From positions 92,046-156,045 of the forward strand of contig UQCC01000004.1 of NCBI GenBank assembly GCA_900539325.1: 64,000 nucleotides of DNA, written 5' to 3'. Of this stretch, positions 57,786 to 64,000 are shown one piece after another (position 1 is the stretch's first letter; each line of letters opens with the position of its first letter). Source of the stretch: an uncultured Eubacterium sp. (GTDB lineage Bacteria; Bacillota; Clostridia; Oscillospirales; Acutalibacteraceae). The notes beneath the pieces were generated by a model. The model ran no database searches, was not told where the DNA came from, and worked only from the letters and a program-made list of their open reading frames with translations. The position numbers were made by a program, and so were the translations under genes.

Positions 57786-58945
57786 GATTTTGTTCGCTTA
57801 GACTTTTTTAATTTTGATATTTCATCAATGGCAATTAAAATAAATAATAGCATTGCGGTTATAAATATTTTCTTTGATGAAATTTCAAAAGTAAAGCATG
57901 AACTTGTAAACATAAGCGAGAATAGCACTGTGTATATAAAATCCAATTTGTTTTCGATATAATCTTTTTTGCTTAAAAGATATAAAAACGGAATAGTAAA
58001 CAGTGCAGGTGTATACGCTCCGCTCCACATTGGGCACATAACCATAATAAAATTAAGCATAAAAAGCTTTTTCCAATTATCCTTGCTTATAAAGACAAAA
58101 ATGATTGCCGCTGTGCCAAAGACAGCTATCATTGCTTTAGACAAAATTTCGTCAAATCCAAGCGAAACAAGGTTTGCATATATTCCGTTTGGACTTAATT
58201 CACCCCAAGTGGCCTGAACTTCGAGTTGATTGCTTAAAAACAAATTAAAGCCTTCAATTCCGCCTGTAAAAGCAAACGGAACCACAAAAAACAAAATTCC
58301 GTATATAATTAATCTGCCGGCTTCTTTGTATTTTCTTTCTGCTAAATACAGCAAACCGAAAACAGCAGGATAAATTTTTATTGCTGCGGCAATTGCAATT
58401 AATATCATTGCAAGTTCTTGCTTAAATTTACTGTCCGACTCTCTTAAATCAATAGCAAGCAGTAATAGCATAACAACTAAAAATGCTATGTTTGCACATT
58501 GAATTATTCCAAATGCAAAGCAACTTGAAAGGGTTAGTAAAATTACCGTGAGAAGCACTTTTTTGTCGTTTTGCTTTTTTAAAAACCGTTTTATAATAAA
58601 AGCAAAAATCAAAAATCCTATAATTAAATATATAACGCACAAATTGTACATTGCGTTGTAATTAATATCTGTTTTTGCATGCGGAGGCATCATAAGATTG
58701 AGTGCATGATAAAAAAGATATATAAGCGGCGGAAAGCATATGTGTATTGATTTTGTGTACACGGTGCTTAAATCATCCGAAAGATACAAATGAAATATAA
58801 AATCATTAAACAGTTTATGAAATCCGCCTGTGGCATTTACTGCCGAAAATGTATCATTCCCGAATACAAATGTAAAAAATGAAATTATGACAGATATTGC
58901 CGAAATGATTATAAATATATTTGTCGGATTGATTTTCTTTTTCAT
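57782..58945 (-). CDS. GT87/DUF2029-like membrane glycosyltransferase
   Basis: A 387-aa protein with about ten helices, an N-terminal NATGGFHKLFNDFIFHLYLS loop and the family-like stretch AIKIYPAVFGLLYLAERKYK followed by a hydrophobic helix, as in GT87 (DUF2029) mannosyl- or arabinosyl-transferases using polyprenyl-phosphate sugars. The catalytic Asp near the first loop is not certain, so the assignment is moderate. Base composition is more AT-rich than in neighbouring genes. The tail is basic (SKLKKSKRTKS). Confidence 0.65.
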   Translation of the reverse strand: MKKKINPTNIFIIISAISVIISFFTFVFGNDTFSAVNATGGFHKLFNDFIFHLYLSDDLSTVYTKSIHICFPPLIYLFYHALNLMMPPHAKTDINYNAMYNLCVIYLIIGFLIFAFIIKRFLKKQNDKKVLLTVILLTLSSCFAFGIIQCANIAFLVVMLLLLAIDLRESDSKFKQELAMILIAIAAAIKIYPAVFGLLYLAERKYKEAGRLIIYGILFFVVPFAFTGGIEGFNLFLSNQLEVQATWGELSPNGIYANLVSLGFDEILSKAMIAVFGTAAIIFVFISKDNWKKLFMLNFIMVMCPMWSGAYTPALFTIPFLYLLSKKDYIENKLDFIYTVLFSLMFTSSCFTFEISSKKIFITAMLLFILIAIDEISKLKKSKRTKS

Positions 58946-58994
58946 ATTTTTCCACCTCTAAATATATTTATATTACAGTATTATCAAAATTTTG

Positions 58995-60377
58995 TCAATT
59001 TTGCTTGCTTATGTTTTTAGGCATCCATTTGCCGAATTTTGTGTAAATTATCATCAGTATCATACCCACAAGCCATGAGATAGGGTAGAGGATAAACACG
59101 CCGTCTATCGTTGAATAAAACGGTAATGCAATCTTTATCCACAATATTCTGAATATGCACATTGAAAACAAGAGAATAAGCATCGGCGGAACGCCTTTGC
59201 CTGCACCTCTGACCGTGCCTGCAAGTATGTTGAGTATGCCGAGTAAAAAGTAAAACGGGCAAAAATATTTCATTGCAAGCTGACCGTATGTTATTACATC
59301 ATTGTCCTTTGTGAATAAGCCAAGCACGGTATGGGAGGTGAGCAAAAGTACAACGCCGATAATCACTGTGTAAATAACACCCATTATTAATGCGTTCCAC
59401 ATACCCTTTTTTACTCTGTCCGGCTTTTTGGCACCTACATTTTGACCCGTAAATGTTGTAACCGCCATGCTGATGCTGAGTACCGGCAAAATGTTGAAAC
59501 CATCAATTTTGAGATATGCCGCATATCCTGCCATAGCCGTTGCACCGTAGGAGTTGACGCTTGACTGAACCAATACATTTGAAAATGAAATAACCATATT
59601 CTGTATTGCCGTAGGCAGTCCGACTCTTATGATTTGCTTTGCCGTGTTGCCGTGGATTTTCAGTTCCTTTATGATTAATTTGTAATCGGAATTAACACGC
59701 AGCAAATATCCCACTGCAAGAACACACGATAACGCCTGACTGATGTCGGTTGCTATTGCCGCACCCTTTACACCCCATTTGAGTTCTTTTATGAACACAA
59801 GGTCAAGTATGATGTTTGTAACCGATGCAATCGCAAGATAAATAAGCGGTCGTTTTGAGTTGCCGGCGGCATTGAGTATACCCGTAGCCATATTGTATAT
59901 TACATTGAATATAAGTCCGCCGCAGTAGATTTGAAGATAAAACACCGAATCTTTCAGCACACTTTTCGGCGTTTTCATCCAGACGAGCAAATCACGGCTG
60001 AATATAACACCTATTGCCGACAGAATTACACCGAGAATAATTGCAATGCACATCGCCGTATGTACTGCAAGCTTTGTTTTTTGTTTATCTCTTGCACCAA
60101 GACTTTGCGAAACTATAACACCGGCACCGACTGCCGCACCTTGACTGAATGCTATAATAAGGTTGATGAGAGCCGTGCCCGAGCCTACTGCCGCAAGTCC
60201 GTTACTTCCTACAAAGTTGCCTACTATAATCGAGTCTGCCGTGTTGTACATCTGTTGCAGCAGGTTGCCGAGTATCAATGGAATGGAAAATATTATCAGC
60301 AACTTCCAAATGTTTCCCTCTGTCATCAAGAGGGTGTTTGATGAATGAATTTTGTTTTCTTTCTTTGCTTCCTGCAA
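58995..60377 (-). CDS. MATE family efflux transporter (third in window)
   Basis: A 460-aa protein with twelve helices. WKLLIIFSIPLILGNLLQQM followed by YNTADSIIVGNFVGSNGLAA is the standard first half and TGQNVGAKKPDRVKKGMWNA lies in the second; this is the subgroup close to NorM/DinF-like Firmicutes pumps. The start is unclear: a TTG at 60377 has only a weak ribosome site, and an ATG seventeen codons later (MTEGNIWKL) has none. Confidence 0.9.
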   Translation of the reverse strand: MQEAKKENKIHSSNTLLMTEGNIWKLLIIFSIPLILGNLLQQMYNTADSIIVGNFVGSNGLAAVGSGTALINLIIAFSQGAAVGAGVIVSQSLGARDKQKTKLAVHTAMCIAIILGVILSAIGVIFSRDLLVWMKTPKSVLKDSVFYLQIYCGGLIFNVIYNMATGILNAAGNSKRPLIYLAIASVTNIILDLVFIKELKWGVKGAAIATDISQALSCVLAVGYLLRVNSDYKLIIKELKIHGNTAKQIIRVGLPTAIQNMVISFSNVLVQSSVNSYGATAMAGYAAYLKIDGFNILPVLSISMAVTTFTGQNVGAKKPDRVKKGMWNALIMGVIYTVIIGVVLLLTSHTVLGLFTKDNDVITYGQLAMKYFCPFYFLLGILNILAGTVRGAGKGVPPMLILLFSMCIFRILWIKIALPFYSTIDGVFILYPISWLVGMILMIIYTKFGKWMPKNISKQN

Positions 60378-60476
60378 AAAATCGCTTTCTTTCGTTACTT
60401 ATTATTTCAACTGTATTATAGTAACCTTGTGCTTTAGTGTCAATAAGAATAATGTAATTTTAACAAAGAAGTTTGC

Positions 60477-62411
60477 CTAACATATCGTAAATTTAAAATA
60501 TGCGTTGTCGCTGTACCAAAGAGGGAAGTTTGTTCCCCAAATATTGTCATAAAGAATATATGTCAAGCCGTCTGAAAGTTTGCCGTATTTGTTGTCAAAA
60601 TGCAAAATCTTGCCCTTTCCCACAGCAACAAGAGGGGAGTGGTAATTGACAAATTTTGTACCGTCAATTTCAACATTTTCAACTGCCGATAAATTTCGGT
60701 TTCCGTTTTCGACAATGTCAAACGGATTAATCCGCTCACCGATTTTTGTGTATGTGATGTTTTCTCCTTTAGGATAAAAGTGCAGCATAATGCTCTCGGG
60801 CAGACGATTTGCACTTTTGCCCTGCCAAATAACTTCAATGTTGATTTTGCTTTCGGTAAGCGTGTATTTTATTCTAAAAGTTTTGGGTGCACCCAAATCG
60901 TTGCAAAGGTACTCGTCAATTATTAAATCCGATATTAAGATGATTGCATTGTCGGATTTGTTGACGGACAGCCTGTTAAGCGTGTAATTAAATCTGCCTT
61001 GTTTGTATTTGTTCTTGATTTTGTCAATGTTCGGTTTGCCGAAATCGGGAATTGCCCAATCAGCAACCTTTTTTAGGTTTCTGCTGTAATGCTCAAACCA
61101 ATAATCATAATCTTCGCTGCCGTATGAATTATATGTAACGCAAGGCTCGTGATTGTCACGGATTATCTTTTTTCCGTTAATGGTCAAATGCTTTATTCCG
61201 CCAAAGGAATTAATCGCAACCGAGCTGTTTTTCAGCTTGTATTCTTCGTCTATATTGCCCGGTTCGTTAAACATCGCAAACAATTCGTCACCGTGTAATT
61301 TTTTCAGCAAGTCTTCCGCTTCGTTTTTGTGAGCGTTCGATAAGAGCGAAACTGCTTTTGCTATGTATTCACGCTGTTCTGCCCAGCTTTTTTCGATTTT
61401 TTTGTAATTTTCGCCGTGTCTTGCATTTTCAAAATCGGATTTCAGGTAATTACTGTATTCGCCGAGTGCAATTTTTACATCCATGCCGCAGGTGTGCTCT
61501 GCAAGACATAAGATGTTTTCGGCAAGATTTTTGTATTCCGAATCGTCACGGTTGAGGCTTCCGTCAGTCAGCCATTTGTTCTTTAGTTCGATAAGCGTGC
61601 GGAGTGCACCCGATTTGTACGGGTCTGCCGAGCTGCCGTGAATCCAAGTGTCGCCGATTTCCGATGTTATAACAGGCAGTTTGTCACGCACTTTCCATAT
61701 TTTTTCTGCATAGTCATCAAGTGAGCCTGCAATAACTTCGTATTCTGGGTATTTCATCTGTATTTTTTTGATGTTTGCAAGTACTGCATCCTTCCCGCCG
61801 GAACCGTGATTGTCAAGTGTGTGGTCAAAATATAAGATGTCGTCAACATATTCGTTTTTGTAAGCTCCGCCGTATTCACCCGAATAAATAACAACAATTT
61901 CGCTTTCACACTGCTTCCACAAAAAACATTCGGGTACTTTCGGCATTGCCGATGCACCGTTAACGCCGATGTGGAGCAGTTTTATTCCTTTTTCTGCAAG
62001 AAGCGGAATGAGTGCTTTTGTGTGACCCGGTACATCCGTCATTTTTGCCGATATTGTTTTCTTGCCTCGTATTTCGTCTATTGTGTCAATCAGTGACAGT
62101 CCGTATTCAAGGCTGTCCCTGTCGAGCAGTTCGGTATGCAAAGTAAAGGGGAGAGCGTGTGCAACAATGTCACCGTTTTTTAGTGCCTTTGTAAGTGCCG
62201 CCGCATTTTCTCTTGTGCCGTTTTTCAGTTCTTCACAAAGCAACCACGAACCGGTTGTCCATACAAATTTTTTGTCTTTTGTATTTACACTTTCGGCTGT
62301 TTTTACGGCGTTCGGTATAAATTCGTCAATATATTTTTTGCGTATGCTTTCCGCAAAGTCGGTAAATCCCAAATCAAGATGTGTTTTTGAAACTACAATA
62401 ACCTTTTTCAT
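60477..62411 (-). CDS. DUF5054-type protein with GH38-like (alpha-mannosidase) N-terminal domain
   Basis: A 644-aa soluble protein. It starts MKKVIVVSKTHLDLGFTDFA, where the H-x-D pair corresponds to the zinc ligands of GH38 enzymes, and continues with KMTDVPGHTKALIPLLAEKG and GDTWIHGSSADPYKSGALRT, consistent with the DUF5054 group. A beta-rich C-terminal half is present. The activity is unproven; alpha-mannosidase-like hydrolysis is an inference. The ATG at 62411 has GGGAG upstream and overlaps the TGA of a 34-aa ORF (ATGA), so it is translationally coupled to it; the frame to 62441 is rejected. It is the third gene of an operon with the metallophosphoesterase. Confidence 0.75.
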   Translation of the reverse strand: MKKVIVVSKTHLDLGFTDFAESIRKKYIDEFIPNAVKTAESVNTKDKKFVWTTGSWLLCEELKNGTRENAAALTKALKNGDIVAHALPFTLHTELLDRDSLEYGLSLIDTIDEIRGKKTISAKMTDVPGHTKALIPLLAEKGIKLLHIGVNGASAMPKVPECFLWKQCESEIVVIYSGEYGGAYKNEYVDDILYFDHTLDNHGSGGKDAVLANIKKIQMKYPEYEVIAGSLDDYAEKIWKVRDKLPVITSEIGDTWIHGSSADPYKSGALRTLIELKNKWLTDGSLNRDDSEYKNLAENILCLAEHTCGMDVKIALGEYSNYLKSDFENARHGENYKKIEKSWAEQREYIAKAVSLLSNAHKNEAEDLLKKLHGDELFAMFNEPGNIDEEYKLKNSSVAINSFGGIKHLTINGKKIIRDNHEPCVTYNSYGSEDYDYWFEHYSRNLKKVADWAIPDFGKPNIDKIKNKYKQGRFNYTLNRLSVNKSDNAIILISDLIIDEYLCNDLGAPKTFRIKYTLTESKINIEVIWQGKSANRLPESIMLHFYPKGENITYTKIGERINPFDIVENGNRNLSAVENVEIDGTKFVNYHSPLVAVGKGKILHFDNKYGKLSDGLTYILYDNIWGTNFPLWYSDNAYFKFTIC

Positions 62412-62512
62412 ATTTTCTCCCACACGGCAATCAAATACCATATAAATTCCGATGCTTTTACATTCTTTTTGTCGGTACTGTAATTTATCGTACCGATTTG
62501 TGCTTCAGACAT
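62408..62512 (-). CDS. 34-aa ORF coupled to the GH38-like gene
   Basis: A minus-strand ATG at 62512-62510, preceded by AAAGGGG 9 nt upstream, opens a 34-codon frame (MSEAQIGTINYSTDKKNVKA, then SEFIWYLIAVWEKI) whose TGA overlaps the ATG of the GH38-like gene. It begins 24 nt after the metallophosphoesterase stop. The 3' part is hydrophobic and aromatic, so it could be a small membrane-associated protein or only a leader that couples translation. No homologue is recognised. Confidence 0.5.
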   Translation of the reverse strand: MSEAQIGTINYSTDKKNVKASEFIWYLIAVWEKI

Positions 62513-62536
62513 AATTATTTACCCCTTTTATAATAG

Positions 62537-63850
62537 TTAATAATTATTTTTGCTTATTTTCAGCACGGCGTTGTTATCTCTTTGGTTTTCGTCACCTATC
62601 ATAGAAAGAATAAATGTGTCGAGGTCGGCTAAAATCGGATTTATATTTTTTACTTTTTTCTCTATGATGTGTGTTATCGGATGAAGTCGCTTCAGCATTT
62701 TACTCATCGTTTCATACATAGGCGTACCTTTTGTATACGGCTCGTCACCCATAAATATGTTGCGTACCAATTCAACGCCCACATCTTTTGCAAGCCTGTT
62801 TTCAACGCTTTTGTCAGGCTTGAAGCACAGTAATCTGCCGATTTTTTTAACCGTTAATTTGTCAACCGCTTTCATTGCCGGTTTTGGCAAAATTTCGTGC
62901 ATTTTTACTTCAATCATTCTGTCAAATCGCCATTTAAAGTATTCCTGTGCGGTTCTGCCGCCTTTGTCATAGTCAAAATCGTTTATGGTGTACGATTTGA
63001 TGCTAACGGTGTTTCTATCTTCAAATGTAATTTTTCTGTACGCACACGGACAACCCACAAAACATCCCGTTTGCACATCAGTTATTGTGTTGCCGCTTTC
63101 GGTTTTATATTCCGTAACGGATTGAGCGTGCATATGCCCCGTAAAAATCAGGTCAACTCCTGCGTCGGCAAGTGCCGTTGCGATTTTTTCCCAATCTGTC
63201 AAATGAGCGTCACTGACTAAATTCATAATCGGCGAAAACGGCAAAAGAGGGAAGTGCGTCATTGCAAATATGTAGTTGCCGCTGTCATGGGCCTTTTTAA
63301 CTTCATTCAGTGCCCATTCAAGCTGGTTGTCAAATATTCCTATAAAGTCTTTTAAATCTCCGTCACAGTTCAGTGCAAGTAATCTTATTCCGTGGGTAAG
63401 CTGAATAACATACGACATGGTTTCTTTATGCTCGGATATTGCTTCGTCAAAACCGAAATCTTTGTAGAATTCTCTCAGTTCCTCTCTCGGCATGCCATTA
63501 ACAGGTATCATTTTGTCGCCCTCAAATTCAAAGGAATCACCGCTGTCATAGTCGTGCCTTGCAGTGATTAAATATATTCGCTTTCCTTGTTCTTTCAGTC
63601 TGTAAAGTCGTTCCCTGAAACCCACATGGCTTTGATATTCTCCTCTGTATATGAGGTCACCCGGTATCAAAATAACATCGGTTTCCTTGTCTTTTGCAAG
63701 TTGTGCAAACCCTGCGTCTATAATTGCCGGAGTTTCGGCAACGCATTTTTGGTCTGTTCTGCTTCGTCTTTCGTATGACTCACCGCTTCGTTTGTACGAG
63801 TTGTCAAAGTAGTGGGTGTCGGTTACAAGGTAAAAACTGAATTTATCCAT
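62537..63850 (-). CDS. metallophosphoesterase (calcineurin-like), unusual GNHD motif
   Basis: A 437-aa cytoplasmic enzyme of the calcineurin-like fold. Metal motifs appear in order: VTDTHYFDN (D-x-H), ILIPGDLIYRGEY (GD), then LITARHDYDSGD where most family members have GNHD, then AMTHFPLLPF (His) and FTGHMHAQSV (GHxH). The N of GNHD is replaced by R, while H and D remain, so metal binding may differ. A C-terminal ~120-residue helical tail follows. Substrate is unknown. The ATG has AAAGGA 8 nt upstream. It is first in an operon with a 34-aa ORF and the GH38-like gene. Confidence 0.82.
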   Translation of the reverse strand: MDKFSFYLVTDTHYFDNSYKRSGESYERRSRTDQKCVAETPAIIDAGFAQLAKDKETDVILIPGDLIYRGEYQSHVGFRERLYRLKEQGKRIYLITARHDYDSGDSFEFEGDKMIPVNGMPREELREFYKDFGFDEAISEHKETMSYVIQLTHGIRLLALNCDGDLKDFIGIFDNQLEWALNEVKKAHDSGNYIFAMTHFPLLPFSPIMNLVSDAHLTDWEKIATALADAGVDLIFTGHMHAQSVTEYKTESGNTITDVQTGCFVGCPCAYRKITFEDRNTVSIKSYTINDFDYDKGGRTAQEYFKWRFDRMIEVKMHEILPKPAMKAVDKLTVKKIGRLLCFKPDKSVENRLAKDVGVELVRNIFMGDEPYTKGTPMYETMSKMLKRLHPITHIIEKKVKNINPILADLDTFILSMIGDENQRDNNAVLKISKNNY

Positions 63851-63888
63851 TCTATCATTCCTTTTGTTACTAATAAAATATCACATTT

Positions 63889-64000
63889 TCAACTGATTTT
63901 TATGGTATAAGCACAGCCGTTGTTCGTACCAACAATCATGGGTGAATCCATATCAGAGGAAAGAGCAAACACTAACCAAGTCGAATCATATTCACAATTA
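63889..64000 (-). CDS. C-terminal end of an unidentified gene
   Basis: The last 36 codons of a minus-strand frame, open to the window edge and stopping with TGA at 63891-63889. The peptide ends NGCAYTIKIS and contains WLVFALSSDMDSPMIVGTNN, soluble and beta-rich in look. Not recognised. It precedes the metallophosphoesterase by about 40 nt on the same strand, so it may belong to the same operon. Confidence 0.5.
   Translation of the reverse strand, partial: NCEYDSTWLVFALSSDMDSPMIVGTNNGCAYTIKIS

Noticed and set aside
1..64000. CRISPR array, insertion sequence, prophage or toxin-antitoxin module
   Set aside because: No regularly spaced repeats, transposase, integrase, phage structural gene or recognised toxin pair was seen on either strand.

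Overview
The window reads as ordinary chromosome of an anaerobic, low-GC, endospore-forming Clostridia bacterium, most likely a gut Oscillospirales/Ruminococcaceae-type organism. This is an inference from gene content: a gerA-type spore germination operon, RicT, a 56-residue 2[4Fe-4S] ferredoxin, PPi-type phosphofructokinase, an acyl-CoA:acetate CoA-transferase, a FeoA-FeoB fusion, Rex, and several glycosidases for host or plant glycans (GH110-like, GH2, GH20, GH38-like). I see no prophage, insertion sequence, CRISPR array, plasmid gene or recognisable defence system. Genes are tightly packed, many with near-consensus sigma-A promoters (17-bp spacing) and strong hairpin terminators.

Layout. 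1-5.4 kb: a minus-strand glycosidase operon running off the left edge, a CoA-transferase, a lone E2-type acyltransferase, and a DUF421/DUF4363 pair. 5.4-9.1 kb: gerKA-KB-KC behind a sigma-G-like promoter, divergent from DUF421. 9.2-14.6 kb: citrate synthase, a membrane protein, an AEC transporter, holB, ricT and a small ferredoxin gene. 14.7-20.2 kb: an O-antigen-ligase-like protein, two large membrane-anchored parvulin-type foldases and a small coiled-coil protein. 20.2-27.9 kb: PPi-PFK, a split ThrE exporter, beta-mannosidase, pyridoxal-type kinase, a probable small RNA and an alpha/beta hydrolase. 27.9-31.6 kb: tRNA-Ser(CGA) with a peculiar duplicated 3' end, pyrophosphatase, an isolated hisHF pair and a MATE transporter. 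31.65-34.6 kb: a yybP-ykoY (Mn2+) riboswitch with its terminator in front of a P-type cation ATPase. 34.6-41 kb: a half-size EamA protein, a PfkB sugar kinase, RNase P RNA, an LCP protein, GH20 and an M28 peptidase. 41-49 kb: glyA, two CDP-glycerol phosphotransferase-like genes, an aminotransferase, trpS, alr and a FemX-like gene. 49-56.3 kb: feoAB fusion, divergent from an aconitase / isocitrate dehydrogenase / rex cluster. 56.3-64 kb: two MATE transporters, a GT87-like glycosyltransferase, and an operon with a metallophosphoesterase, a 34-aa coupled ORF and a GH38-like protein.

How the genes fit together. Citrate synthase (9.3 kb) with aconitase and isocitrate dehydrogenase (51.7-54.9 kb) gives an oxidative half-TCA route to 2-oxoglutarate. 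The last two sit with the NADH sensor Rex behind a promoter that carries a Rex-like palindrome at its start site. Cell-envelope work is shared by LCP, the TagF-like pair, FemX, Alr and the O-antigen-ligase-like protein. PPi metabolism is served by PPi-PFK and a soluble pyrophosphatase.

The most interesting non-coding signals are: (i) a free-standing ~110-nt transcription unit at 26.7 kb whose two hairpins both expose the same C-rich motif, like Shine-Dalgarno-targeting regulatory RNAs; (ii) the Mn2+ riboswitch, where a 15-bp terminator competes directly with the aptamer's closing strand; (iii) the structured repeat bounded by copies of the tRNA-Ser 3' end; (iv) the Rex-like operator. All calls come from reading the sequence; no database search was run.
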